The position numbers and the translations under genes are program-made. A stretch of 64,000 nt of DNA from Paenibacillus cookii (lineage in GTDB: Bacteria > Bacillota > Bacilli > Paenibacillales > Paenibacillaceae): NCBI RefSeq assembly GCF_018333375.1, contig NZ_BORW01000010.1:1-64000 (forward strand). Direction: 5' to 3'. This document shows positions 17,233 through 25,413 of the stretch, in pieces; position 1 is the stretch's first letter, and every line of letters begins with the position of its first letter. The notes under the pieces are model-generated. The model was not told where the DNA came from and searched no databases. It saw only the letters and a list, made by a program, of their open reading frames with translations.

Positions 17233-17604
17233 TTATTCCTCCTGACCAGATATGGACCGCTCGAGCAGGATGGCATCGATCCGGTCGGTCAAGTTCTGCC
17301 GGATGTTCGTCAGCAGCTCGATTTGTTCGTCGATGTCCTGGAGCTTCTGCCGGTAGATCGGCAGCACCTCCTCGCAGAAGGCTTCCTTGTTTTTCAGCAC
17401 GCACTGCAGGATGCCGGCAATCTCATCGGTTGACAGCCCCAGATTCAAATACAGCTGAATCGAGCGCACCTGCTCTACGGCAAACGGGGCGTACTCCCGG
17501 TATCCGTTATCTTTCCGGAACGGCGACAGCAGGCCCTTTTGCTCGTAGTAACGAAGGGAGCGGATGCTTGCTCCGGTCAACGACGACAACTCTCCGATAT
17601 TCAC
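17233..17604 (-). CDS. MerR family transcriptional regulator
   Basis: A 123-residue regulator. The N-terminal winged helix (MNIGELSSLTGASIRSLRYY, then GYREY) is the MerR DNA-binding domain. It is followed by a long dimerisation coiled coil (ILQCVLKNKEAFCEEVLPIYRQ). Two cysteines (in LQCVLK and AFCEEV) sit near the helix where effectors bind, but no metal-binding loop is obvious. An 18-bp dyad lies in the stretched promoter spacer upstream, the standard MerR arrangement, so autoregulation and control of the downstream thioredoxin are likely. Thiol or oxidative stress is the probable signal (inference from the partner). Confidence 0.9.
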   Translation of the reverse strand: MNIGELSSLTGASIRSLRYYEQKGLLSPFRKDNGYREYAPFAVEQVRSIQLYLNLGLSTDEIAGILQCVLKNKEAFCEEVLPIYRQKLQDIDEQIELLTNIRQNLTDRIDAILLERSISGQEE

Positions 17605-17637
17605 CGTGAACTCCTCCTTCCTGCCCGGGGTATGTTT

Positions 17638-17669
17638 ATTGTAAAGCCTGACATTAATGTGAGGGTCAA
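17638..17669 (-). promoter_or_regulatory. MerR-type promoter and operator
   Basis: Reading the minus strand, TTGACC (17664-17669) and TACAAT (17638-17643) are 20 bases apart, longer than the sigma-A optimum. Between them lies CCTGACATTAATGTGAGG (17647-17664 on the plus strand), an inverted repeat with one mismatched pair. Long spacer plus central dyad is the MerR hallmark. Confidence 0.8.
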
Positions 17670-17684
17670 GAGGAATCTGTCGCC

Positions 17685-18362
17685 TTATTTTTTGTAAAAC
17701 AGCTTTCGAATCCGTTCCGCAAACTCCTGCAGGTTAATGTTGAGCGGGTCCAGGCGGTTGTAAGCGGCTTTGACCGCCTCAAGCAGCCATAGAGGGAGCT
17801 TTCTGCCCTCCAAAAGCGGATACACGTTGTCGTAAGCCCACAGCAGATGCTCCCAGCGTTTGTCGTTCCCGCTTTGGATATATTCGGACACGTCGAGCAC
17901 TTTCCCCCGGCCATTCTGCATAAGCACGTTTTTGAGGTGAATGTCCCTCGGGTTCAGTCCGTTCCTACGAACCAGGTCGCGTGCCGCCTCCACGTCGTCG
18001 ATCACCTGCCTTGGGACCGGGATGCCGTGGAGCAGGCAGTCGTACAAGGTCGTTCCTTCCTCGCGGCTGATGACGACGTAACGGTCGCCGGCGCCGTAAT
18101 AGACGGGGAAATACGGAATGCCCGCAAGCTTATGGTATACCTCGGTTTCAGCCTGTTTTTTCGGCAGCGCGGGTTCGGTATAAAGTTTGTAGGCATAAGC
18201 GGGAAGAGGCTCGTATACAAACACGGCAGCGTCGGTTCCGACGCCGATGCAGTACAAGTCGTCCGATTCGCCGACGATGGATACGGGATCGTTATCTCCC
18301 TGCTTCAGCACTTCCATGCGGGATAATGCCGGTTCCGCCTGTTTCCATTCTTCATTCATCAT
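17685..18362 (-). CDS. protein kinase-like protein (YrzF type)
   Basis: A 225-residue kinase-fold protein resembling the small Ser/Thr kinase-like YrzF proteins of bacilli. The glycine-rich loop is reduced (IGVGTDAAVF), and an ATP-binding lysine is probable in YAYKLY. The catalytic loop reads PRDIHLKNVLM, keeping the Asp and Asn of HRDxxxxN but with PRD for HRD. The DFG motif is replaced by DVSEY. Activity is therefore possible but not assured. Its substrate is unknown. The second of two tandem ATGs at 18362/18359 may also serve; AAGGAGG lies six bases before the first. It is encoded alone between the MerR operon and the RND pump. Confidence 0.75.
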   Translation of the reverse strand: MMNEEWKQAEPALSRMEVLKQGDNDPVSIVGESDDLYCIGVGTDAAVFVYEPLPAYAYKLYTEPALPKKQAETEVYHKLAGIPYFPVYYGAGDRYVVISREEGTTLYDCLLHGIPVPRQVIDDVEAARDLVRRNGLNPRDIHLKNVLMQNGRGKVLDVSEYIQSGNDKRWEHLLWAYDNVYPLLEGRKLPLWLLEAVKAAYNRLDPLNINLQEFAERIRKLFYKK

Positions 18363-18462
18363 GGCTGCCTCCTTGGTGCTGCGGATTTTTTTCATTTTAC
18401 TGCAAGCTGCAGGCCGATACAAACTTGCGGGCCGAAGTTATGGCTCAAGCGGAGGCACGATA

Positions 18463-18502
18463 AAGGACGCGCCCCTCCCGCTCGGGGAAGAACGCGTCCT
18501 TA
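18463..18502 (-). terminator. terminator of the TetR-RND operon
   Basis: AAGGACGCG and CGCGTCCTT enclose an inner CCCC/GGGG stem. On the minus strand it follows the RND stop codon and runs into TTTATCG. Confidence 0.75.
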
Positions 18503-18526
18503 TTGGTTATGCTGCGCTTCTTGAAT

Positions 18527-21500
18527 TTAATCCTCTATTTTGGGTCTGCGGAACTTCATCAGGAATTCGTATACGACCGGCACGATGACCAGCGTCAGCA
18601 AGGTGGAGCTGATCAGGCCGCCGATCACGGTAATGCCGAGGCCCCTCGAAATGATGCCTGCGCTGCTTTCCAGCCCGGTGACGAGCGGGAGCAGGGCGCC
18701 GATGGTGGCGAGCGCGGTCATCAGAATCGGACGCAGACGGGTTGCTCCTGCTTCCAGCAGCGCTTCGCGCGTCGACAGGCCTTCGCGTTCCTTGTGAATG
18801 ACCCGGTCGATCAGGACGATCGCGTTGGTGACGACGATACCGATCAGCATGAGCGCACCCATTAGCGAAGATACGTTCAGCGTTTCTCCGCCGAGCCACA
18901 GGCCGACCAGCGCGCCGATGATCGTAAACGGCAGGGAGAAGAGGATCGCAAACGGCGCCAGACCGCCGCCGAACGTCACGACGAGCACGAAATACACGAT
19001 CGCGACGGCCGCCGCCATGGCGAGGCCAAGCTGCGTAAAGGTGTCGTTGATCTGCTCGGTCGTTCCCCCGAATTTGACTTCCACGCCGTCCGGAAGATTG
19101 ATTTTGTCGATGCCCTTCTGCAAATCGGCGGATGCCTTGCCCACGTTGCTTGATACAATGTTCGCCGTGACGTTGACGACCATTTTGCCGTCCGTGCGCG
19201 TAATCGTATCCGGCGAAGAGCCTTTTTCGACTTTCGCGACGTCTTTGATCGGCACGTTCATGCCAAGCGGGGATGCAATCGTTTCTTTTTCGATGTCGCC
19301 GATGCTCTTGTAATCTTTGCCGTCGGTTTCGATGTACACTTTGTATTTTTTGTTTTCGACCTCAACCTCGGTCAGCACCGGCTTCTCTCTTTCCGGACTC
19401 AGCTTCATGGCGATTTGCCCTGCCGTCAGCCCCAGGGAGCTCAGCTTTTGCTGGTCGGCGATGATCGTGTACTGGTCATAGGCTTTGGACAGGCTCGTTT
19501 TTGCTTTTTCGAAATTGGCTTTGTCCGCTTCGACCAGCTTCAGGATTTGATCGGCCACCGGCTTGATGTCCTCCAGGCTGTTGCCGAACACGCTGACGTT
19601 CAGCGAGCTTCCGCCCAGGCCGCCCGCCATGTCCATCGTGGCCCATTCGCCCTTGGCGACTTGTTTTTTCAGTCCTTCGATGAGGTTCTTCTTCACGTTT
19701 TCGAAATCTTTGGTGTCTTTTTTGTATTCGATATAAAAGAGCCCCGAATTGGAGGAGCCGCCGCCAAGCGGATTGCCGCTGCCGCCGACGGAATACTGCA
19801 TTTTGTCGACTTCAGGCTGTTGCAAAATGTATTTTTCCGCATCCAAAGCGCGTTTTTCGACCGTTTCCAGCTGAGCGCCAGGCTCCGGAGAGTACGTCAC
19901 CATGACGTATTTGTCCTCCTGATCCGGCAGGAAGCTTGTTCCGATGAGCGGCGTCAGGAAGCAGCTCGCCACAAGCAGAATCACGGCCAGGCCGAAGGTG
20001 AGCAGCTTATGCGAAAGCGACCAGTTCAGGATGCGCTGATAGCCGCGGGCCATTTTGCCGGGCTTGTCATGGTCATGCTTCTTCGATGCTTTGATGCCTT
20101 TGCGGAACAAGGAATGCGCCATCATCGGCACGAGCGTGATCGCCACGAGCAGGGAAGCCAGCAGGGCGAATACCATCGTCAGCGCAAACGGCAGGAACAG
20201 CTCGCCGACCATGCCGCTGACGAACGCAAGCGGCAGGAAGACCGCGATCGTCACGATCGTCGACGACATGATCGGGATGAACATTTCGCGCGTGGCTTCG
20301 CGAATCAACTCGCGTCCGCGAAGTTTCTCGCCGCTGCTGCTCATCCGGCGGTAAATATTTTCGATGACGACGATCGAGTCGTCGACGACGCGCCCGATCG
20401 CGACGGTCATGGCGCCGAGCGTCATCACGTTCAGGGTGATGTCCAGTCTCCACAGGATCAACAGCGCGATCAGCAGGGAGAGCGGGATCGACAGGATCGA
20501 AATCAGCGTCGAACGGATGTTTCTCAGGAAGATCAGGATGATGATCACCGCGAACAAAGCGCCGAATACCGCTTTGCTCATCATCGTGGACACGGCGTCC
20601 TCGATCGGCTTGCCCTGGTCGAGCAGAACCGTCAGGTGCATGCCCTTGAACTCGCTTTCCAGGGCCTTCGCTTTATCTTTGACGGCGTTCACCACTTCGA
20701 CGGTGTTGGCGTCGTTGTCCTTGACGATCTGCAGGCCGATTGAAGCCTTGCCGTTCGTACGGGATACCGACTCGGCCTTGCCGATGACCTGGATGTCGGC
20801 GATATCGCTTAATTTGACCGTCGGGATGCCGGCCGCCGCAAGTCCTTGCCCGGCTGCGCCGCCGGTCATGCCTGCACTGGCGCCTCCGGCAGGCGGAGCG
20901 GCATTGCCCTGCGCACCGGCTGCCGACCCTGCTCCTTGGGCGGGAGCGCCGGCCGCTGCGCTTTGTCCCTGTGCTCCGGCTGCTCCGGAGGCTGCGCCTC
21001 CCGCGTTAGGGATGACGGGGATGGCCAGGTTTTTCAGGTCGTCCAGCGTAATGACGTTGCCGTCGACGACAACGGCCTTCGAGGATTGATCCAGCGTGAA
21101 CAAGCCCAGCGGCACATGGATCGAAGATCCTTGGACGATGCCTTTGACGGTGTCTTCGGAAAGGCCGAGCTGGGCCATTTTTTCTTTGTTAAACTTCAGC
21201 TTTACTTCCTTGACGTATTGCCCCGAAATCGAGATGGAGGCGACGCCCGGGATTTTTTCCAGTTCGGGCTCTACCTGATTTTCGATATTGCGGGTCAGCT
21301 TCTCCAGATCGTCCGAATCGTCGGAGGCGCTGAGGGACACGACGGGGAACGAGTTCATGCTGAATTTGGAGATGGTAGGCTTCTGGGCGCCGTCCGGCAG
21401 TTTGACCTCGTTCAGCGCTTCGCGCACGGCCGCCGTCGCCTGGTCGAGGTCCGTGCCGTAATCGAATTCCATCGCGATGTTGGCCGCGTTTTCCATCGAC

Positions 21501-21751
21501 GTGGAAGTGACGGTTTTGACGCCGTCGACGTTGCGCAGCCGCTGCTCCAGCGGCACGGTCACGTCCTGGACGACCCCTTCGGGGGCAGCGCCCGGATAAA
21601 CCGCGGTCACGCTAAGGAACGGGATGTTGATGTTCGGGATGGTTTCCTGTTTCATCGCCAGGCCGCTGTACAATCCGGCTGCCGCGACGATGACGGTCAG
21701 AATCCAGATCGCAAACTTGTTGTTCAATGAGAAATTAATGATTCCTTTCAT
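18527..21751 (-). CDS. RND efflux transporter permease (AcrB/SwrC-like)
   Basis: A 1074-residue resistance-nodulation-division pump, full length for the AcrB/SwrC group, that exports drugs, lipopeptides or detergents using the proton gradient. It has the N-terminal helix FAIWILTVIVAAAGLYSG, a large extracellular loop, the central helices with the GRVVDDSIVVIENIYRRM motif holding the paired aspartates (the proton relay), a second loop, and the C-terminal helix bundle with GIVVTNAIVLIDRV. Residues ~246-307 are a low-complexity Ala/Gly/Gln/Pro insert inside the first loop, not seen in typical AcrB. The TetR gene lies 68 bases upstream, as yerO precedes swrC (yerP) in B. subtilis, and the two are probably one operon. 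Confidence 0.93.
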   Translation of the reverse strand: MKGIINFSLNNKFAIWILTVIVAAAGLYSGLAMKQETIPNINIPFLSVTAVYPGAAPEGVVQDVTVPLEQRLRNVDGVKTVTSTSMENAANIAMEFDYGTDLDQATAAVREALNEVKLPDGAQKPTISKFSMNSFPVVSLSASDDSDDLEKLTRNIENQVEPELEKIPGVASISISGQYVKEVKLKFNKEKMAQLGLSEDTVKGIVQGSSIHVPLGLFTLDQSSKAVVVDGNVITLDDLKNLAIPVIPNAGGAASGAAGAQGQSAAAGAPAQGAGSAAGAQGNAAPPAGGASAGMTGGAAGQGLAAAGIPTVKLSDIADIQVIGKAESVSRTNGKASIGLQIVKDNDANTVEVVNAVKDKAKALESEFKGMHLTVLLDQGKPIEDAVSTMMSKAVFGALFAVIIILIFLRNIRSTLISILSIPLSLLIALLILWRLDITLNVMTLGAMTVAIGRVVDDSIVVIENIYRRMSSSGEKLRGRELIREATREMFIPIMSSTIVTIAVFLPLAFVSGMVGELFLPFALTMVFALLASLLVAITLVPMMAHSLFRKGIKASKKHDHDKPGKMARGYQRILNWSLSHKLLTFGLAVILLVASCFLTPLIGTSFLPDQEDKYVMVTYSPEPGAQLETVEKRALDAEKYILQQPEVDKMQYSVGGSGNPLGGGSSNSGLFYIEYKKDTKDFENVKKNLIEGLKKQVAKGEWATMDMAGGLGGSSLNVSVFGNSLEDIKPVADQILKLVEADKANFEKAKTSLSKAYDQYTIIADQQKLSSLGLTAGQIAMKLSPEREKPVLTEVEVENKKYKVYIETDGKDYKSIGDIEKETIASPLGMNVPIKDVAKVEKGSSPDTITRTDGKMVVNVTANIVSSNVGKASADLQKGIDKINLPDGVEVKFGGTTEQINDTFTQLGLAMAAAVAIVYFVLVVTFGGGLAPFAILFSLPFTIIGALVGLWLGGETLNVSSLMGALMLIGIVVTNAIVLIDRVIHKEREGLSTREALLEAGATRLRPILMTALATIGALLPLVTGLESSAGIISRGLGITVIGGLISSTLLTLVIVPVVYEFLMKFRRPKIED

Positions 21752-21819
21752 CTCGCAGGTTTCTACTCCTCTCTATTTACCTTCCAAGTATGGGGTGTAG
21801 CCAGAATCGTCATGTATTT

Positions 21820-22752
21820 TCATAGCTGCTCGGCTCGGGAAACAATGTAAAGCTCGTAAATTTCCTTCAGTTCCTTGTTCAGCGGCCCAAGCTCCCGGAT
21901 TTGTTCCAGGTTGCTCATCATGCCGGTCAGAATGGCTTTGCGCGGCTCGATGTCGAGCAGCTCCTGTTCCATGATTTCTATGGAATCGAGGGCAAATTCC
22001 TTTCTGGCCGCGTCGATGTCGGTCTCTTTGAGCCTATCCTTCATTTGTTTCGTCACCATAAGCGGATGGCGCGGACGGTCCGGGCTTGTCATGTACTTAT
22101 CCAGCCATTGGGACCACACCTCGGTGGCAACCATCGGCTCCATTTGCTTGCGGAGCGTGCTTGCCGCCACGTCGTCCAGCAGCATCACAAGGCGTTCCGC
22201 CATCCGGCGGACGTTCAGCGGCAGCCCCGGGATCATGAGCATCCGGATGTATCCGCCGAGCATGCCGGTCACAAACAGCGTCAAATCCATGGCGTGGGGC
22301 AGGATGTCCTTCCCATAGATGACGGCCAATTTGTCGTGGAACCACTGCAGCGCGTGGATATGCTTTTCGCGGATGCATGCTTCCAGGGCCGGCTTTTTAC
22401 CGCCTATATGCTGGTCATGGAGCTGCATGATCGCAAACTCCCTAAGCTCGACCAGACGGTTCAGCAGAACTTCGACCTGCTTTTGAAGCTGTTCCTTCGG
22501 AGTCAGAAGATGCTCCTGCTCCACCTGCATGACGCTGTCGCGGATCATCCCTTCGCAATACGAATAAATGCTTTGTTCAAGCTCTTCCTTCGATTTGAAA
22601 TGCAAATAAAGGCTTCCCTTGGACATCCCGCAATACTCGGCGATTTCCTGCATGGACGTGGACGAGATCCCTTGGGTGGAAAACAGCTGCAGGGCGGTCT
22701 TCAAAATCTGTTTCTTTTTGTCCGCCAATTTCTCAGACAAACGAACATTCAC
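21820..22752 (-). CDS. TetR family regulator of the RND pump (YerO-like)
   Basis: A 306-310 residue regulator, long for TetR. The N-terminal helix-turn-helix is typical (ILKTALQLFSTQGISSTSMQ, then CGMSKGSLYLHFKSKEEL). The rest is a helical ligand/dimer domain with an extended C-terminus (ELLDIEPRKAILTGMMSNLE onward). The frame can open at a GTG at 22752, but AAAGGAG ends one base before it; a TTG at 22740 has a ten-base spacing and may be the true start. Its promoter is overlapped downstream by a TGAC-N6-GTCA-type dyad, suggesting self-repression and repression of the pump until a ligand binds. Confidence 0.88.
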   Translation of the reverse strand: MNVRLSEKLADKKKQILKTALQLFSTQGISSTSMQEIAEYCGMSKGSLYLHFKSKEELEQSIYSYCEGMIRDSVMQVEQEHLLTPKEQLQKQVEVLLNRLVELREFAIMQLHDQHIGGKKPALEACIREKHIHALQWFHDKLAVIYGKDILPHAMDLTLFVTGMLGGYIRMLMIPGLPLNVRRMAERLVMLLDDVAASTLRKQMEPMVATEVWSQWLDKYMTSPDRPRHPLMVTKQMKDRLKETDIDAARKEFALDSIEIMEQELLDIEPRKAILTGMMSNLEQIRELGPLNKELKEIYELYIVSRAEQL

Positions 22753-22780
22753 TCCTTTCTGAACACTTCGGTTCTTAATC

Positions 22781-22829
22781 TGACCGTGTAGTCAAAAAAA
22801 TTATATTACAAAAGGAAGGGGGGATTCAA
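22781..22829 (-). promoter_or_regulatory. promoter and likely TetR operator for the efflux operon
   Basis: On the minus strand, TTGAAT (22824-22829) and TATAAT (22800-22805) are 18 bases apart. Immediately downstream, covering the expected start point, is TGACCGTGTAGTCA (22781-22794), an imperfect inverted repeat of the sort bound by TetR repressors. Confidence 0.7.
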
Positions 22830-23005
22830 ATTTGCGTCTTTGGTCCCGTTTTCGGGCCGGCGAACATGTCCCATTGAAGAGGCTATTGGAAAGAATTGCG
22901 AACTGAGGAATTACGAGGAAACAATAAAAGCGGGGATTCCCTGGCCGCTGGAAGAGCAGGCCGATCTAAGCATGAGGCTTCCTGCATCCGCGGAGCAACA
23001 ATAGC

Positions 23006-23036
23006 AGCCATGAAGAGCTTCTTCATGGCTTTCTTG
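23006..23036 (+). terminator. hairpin in the TetR-sigma intergenic region
   Basis: AGCCATGAAG and CTTCATGGCT form a perfect 10-bp stem around AGCTT. The better T tract (TTTCTTG) is on the plus strand although both flanking genes are on the minus strand. It could be a terminator for the sigma gene with a weak tail or the end of an unannotated transcript. No convincing gene was seen in the 308-base gap. Confidence 0.45.
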
Positions 23037-23060
23037 TCGCCTGACAAAGGGGCGTTTTTA

Positions 23061-23945
23061 TTACGTTCGCAAGTGAACTAACTTGTACGGGTTTTTGATC
23101 ATATACACATGCCGCAGCCGATCCCCCGATTCGGTAAAACGGAAGCAAACTGCCGCCTTCGCTCCATGGCCGTCCGTAAACACGATAGCCGTTTCGCCGT
23201 TCAGCTCGGTGATTTGCCTGCTCCAGATCCGCATATCCCGATACGCCTTCGGAGAGCAAAACAATCTCAGGATGCGGTCGCGGCCGAAAATCGGCCGGAT
23301 GGCCGTCCGTGCCACGCCTCCGCCGTCGGAAATAAGCACCGCGTCTTCCGCCAGAAGTTCAAGCAGCGCCTTCGAATCGCAGTGAAGAAAAGCGTCCGCA
23401 AACCGCTCCACGGCTGCCCTTTGCCGCTCGGTACCCGGCGGGGATGCAGGCTGTTCGTTTCCCTGAAGCTGCCGTTTGGCACGGCTGAGTATTTTGCGGC
23501 AATTGGCTTCCGTTTTGCCCGTCATGTCCGCAATTTGCCCATACCCGTATTTGAACACTTCCCGCAGCAGAAATACCGCCCGTTCGATCGGGCTAAGCCG
23601 TTCCAGCATGAGCAGATAGGCATAGGAGAGCGTATCTTTTTGCTCCGCTGCAAGCTCGGGCAGCTCGGAGGATGCCGCGATGGGCTCGGGCAGCCATTCG
23701 CCGATGTATTCCTCGCGGGTTTTCCTCGCGGAACGCAGCAGGTTCAGGCAACGGTTCGTCACCGATTTGGCGATATAGGATTTCATATGGTGAATTTCCG
23801 CCGGATTCTTGTCCGCAAGCTCGGCGAATACGTCCTGGACGATATCCTCGGCATCGGCGTACGTGCCCAGCATACGGTAGGCAATGGACATACCGTAAGT
23901 CCGGTAGGTCCGGTAAAGCGTTTCGAATGCCGCCTTATTCGTCAT
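23061..23945 (-). CDS. ECF41-type RNA polymerase sigma factor (SigJ-like)
   Basis: A 294-residue sigma factor. Region 2 (RMLGTYADAEDIVQDVF) and region 4 (GYGQIADMTGKTEANCRK) lie in the first 170 residues. A SnoaL/NTF2-like C-terminal domain follows, which in the ECF41 group replaces a separate anti-sigma factor. Two ECF41 marks are seen: DGGG at about residue 206 and NPYKL near the C-terminus, close to the NPDKL motif of the group. GGGAGG lies before the ATG at 23945. The adjacent upstream gene is a carboxymuconolactone decarboxylase-like protein with an ECF41 promoter, the standard genomic partnership. The signal sensed is unknown. Confidence 0.9.
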   Translation of the reverse strand: MTNKAAFETLYRTYRTYGMSIAYRMLGTYADAEDIVQDVFAELADKNPAEIHHMKSYIAKSVTNRCLNLLRSARKTREEYIGEWLPEPIAASSELPELAAEQKDTLSYAYLLMLERLSPIERAVFLLREVFKYGYGQIADMTGKTEANCRKILSRAKRQLQGNEQPASPPGTERQRAAVERFADAFLHCDSKALLELLAEDAVLISDGGGVARTAIRPIFGRDRILRLFCSPKAYRDMRIWSRQITELNGETAIVFTDGHGAKAAVCFRFTESGDRLRHVYMIKNPYKLVHLRT

Positions 23946-24028
23946 CTCCAGCCTCCCTCTTTTCGTTATTGTACTGGTATGATACATTTCTGCGCCCAAG
24001 AGGGATCAACCTTCAACGCAATGAAAAG

Positions 24029-24064
24029 AAACCCTGCACCTTCGCTAAAAGGGCAGGGTTTTCG
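24029..24064 (-). terminator. terminator after the decarboxylase-like gene
   Basis: AAACCCTGC at 24029-24037 and GCAGGGTTT at 24053-24061 form the stem. On the minus strand it follows the stop codon and ends in TTTCTTTTC. Confidence 0.75.
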
Positions 24065-24078
24065 ATTCCGCGAACCGA

Positions 24079-24546
24079 TTAAGCTTTCGCGTTCTCAGGC
24101 TGCGAGAAGCATCCCGGGAACAAGCCCGTCGAAATCGCGACCCGGTTCCAGCCGTTGATCGTGTTGATCGCCAGAATCAGTTCCATGAACTCTTTTTCGT
24201 CAAAATGCTTCCGGGCTTCCGCATAGACGTCGTCCGGCACGCCCTGCTCGGAGATCAGCGTCACCGCTTCGGCCAGGGCAAGCGCCGCCCGCTGCCGCTC
24301 CGTATAAATCGTCGCCTCGCGCCATGCGTTAAGGAGTACGATATGATTCAAATAGTCCCCGTGTTTCATTAAATCCTTGGCGTGCATATCCAGGCAAAAC
24401 GCGCAGCCGTTGATTTGCGAGACGCGGATTTTGATCAGCTCCTGCAGGACGATATCGATTGAAGTGTCCGAACTGGCCTTTTGCAGATTTCCCAACGCTT
24501 GCAATACATGCGGATTTGCGGTCCGGTAATTTAATCGCATGTTCAT
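24079..24546 (-). CDS. carboxymuconolactone decarboxylase/AhpD family protein
   Basis: A 155-residue all-helical protein of the CMD/AhpD superfamily. The paired cysteines are in INGCAFCLDMHAKDL (the CxxC with a following His, used for peroxide or disulfide chemistry in AhpD-like members). The remaining helices (NAWREATIYTERQRAALALAEA, INTINGWNRVAIS) match the family. The role is probably thiol-linked oxidative defence. GAGGAGG lies eight bases before the ATG at 24546. It has its own ECF41 promoter and terminator and is the likely target of the downstream sigma factor. Confidence 0.92.
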   Translation of the reverse strand: MNMRLNYRTANPHVLQALGNLQKASSDTSIDIVLQELIKIRVSQINGCAFCLDMHAKDLMKHGDYLNHIVLLNAWREATIYTERQRAALALAEAVTLISEQGVPDDVYAEARKHFDEKEFMELILAINTINGWNRVAISTGLFPGCFSQPENAKA

Positions 24547-24583
24547 TCCAATTCCCTCCTCGTTTTGTCGTTCCATATAGGAA

Positions 24584-24610
24584 GACAAAGGAGGCCGTTG
24601 TTTTGTGACA
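24584..24610 (-). promoter_or_regulatory. ECF41-type promoter
   Basis: On the minus strand TGTCACA (24604-24610) is followed after 16 bases by TGTC (24584-24587), close to the published ECF41 consensus TGTCACA...CGTC. It lies about 40 bases before the decarboxylase-like start and leaves a short leader containing the ribosome site. Confidence 0.75.
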
Positions 24611-24726
24611 ATATTCAGAAAGTATAAGCTACAGGGCTGTTATTTCCTGATATTGCAAGAAAAACTTCATTTAAACGCGGTTTGTCTACTGAGACAGTAC
24701 GTCGATAGACGTTTTTCTTGCATCGC

Positions 24727-25041
24727 TTACGAAATTAATTTCAAACCTACCGCCGAACCGAGAATCATCGCGATAAAAAGCATGCGGCGCCATTCCTTCG
24801 GCTCCCCGAACACAAACATGCCCACAAGCGTGCTGCCCACGGTCCCGATTCCGGTCCATACGGCGTACGCCGTCCCCATCGGCAGGGTATTCATCGCGAA
24901 AGACAACAGGGAAAAGCTTGTGATGAAAGCGGCGAACAGCACTAAGTAGGCAGTCCAGCCCTTTTTTTGCGTTACGCCCTTGATGCCGATGACGCCGAAA
25001 ATCTCGCTGATCCCGGCAAGCACGATCGCTGCCCAAGCCAT
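24727..25041 (-). CDS. SMR family efflux subunit (YkkD-like)
   Basis: A 104-residue small multidrug resistance protein with four membrane helices. The essential glutamate of helix 1 is in GISEIFGVIGIKG. PMGTAYAVWTGIGTVGS and VFGEPKEWRRM match the YkkD half of paired SMR exporters. It would form a heterodimer with the protein encoded just upstream; its start shares one base with that gene's stop (TAATG), which favours balanced translation. Possible substrates are cationic drugs or guanidinium-like compounds; which one is unknown. Confidence 0.9.
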   Translation of the reverse strand: MAWAAIVLAGISEIFGVIGIKGVTQKKGWTAYLVLFAAFITSFSLLSFAMNTLPMGTAYAVWTGIGTVGSTLVGMFVFGEPKEWRRMLFIAMILGSAVGLKLIS

Positions 25042-25385
25042 TACGCATCCGCTCCTTTCTTGGCGCCTTCATCCGCCGTAATCAACTTCAATCCGATGAC
25101 GCCTGCCAGCAGCACGAGAATCAGCAGCGTTTTCGCCCAACTGAACGGCTCCCCGAAGACGAGCATTTCCGTAACGACCGTGCCGGCCGTTCCAAGTCCG
25201 GTAAAGACGGCGTATACCGTCCCCACGGGAAGATGATTCGATGCATCGATAATGAGATAAAAGCTGACCGCGATCGCGGCAATCGTCAGAATCCATTCCA
25301 ACAGGTTGGTGGAGTGTTTCAAGCCCGAAACCCACAGCACCTCGACGACGCCGCCCAAAATAACGTACAACCAATTCCGGTTCAT
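25041..25385 (-). CDS. SMR family efflux subunit (YkkC-like)
   Basis: A 114-residue SMR protein with four helices and the conserved glutamate in GGVVEVLWVSGLKHS. PVGTVYAVFTGLGTAGTV and GVIGLKLIT closely resemble YkkC, the other half of paired exporters. It has a charged C-terminal tail (ADEGAKKGADA), common in this half. GAGGAGGGGG lies before the ATG. It is the second gene of a TetR-SMR-SMR operon, only 28 bases after the regulator. Confidence 0.9.
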   Translation of the reverse strand: MNRNWLYVILGGVVEVLWVSGLKHSTNLLEWILTIAAIAVSFYLIIDASNHLPVGTVYAVFTGLGTAGTVVTEMLVFGEPFSWAKTLLILVLLAGVIGLKLITADEGAKKGADA

Positions 25386-25413
25386 GTTGATCCCCCTCCT
25401 CTAATCATTCCTT

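Noticed and set aside
19415..20743. Plus-strand 442-codon frame opposite the RND pump
   Set aside because: Translation is rich in Asp, His, Arg and Gln, with no domain or ribosome site; it is the complement of the RND coding sequence.
22896..23081. Small plus-strand frame between the TetR and sigma genes
   Set aside because: No ribosome site, odd composition, and it runs through a perfect hairpin into the end of the sigma gene.
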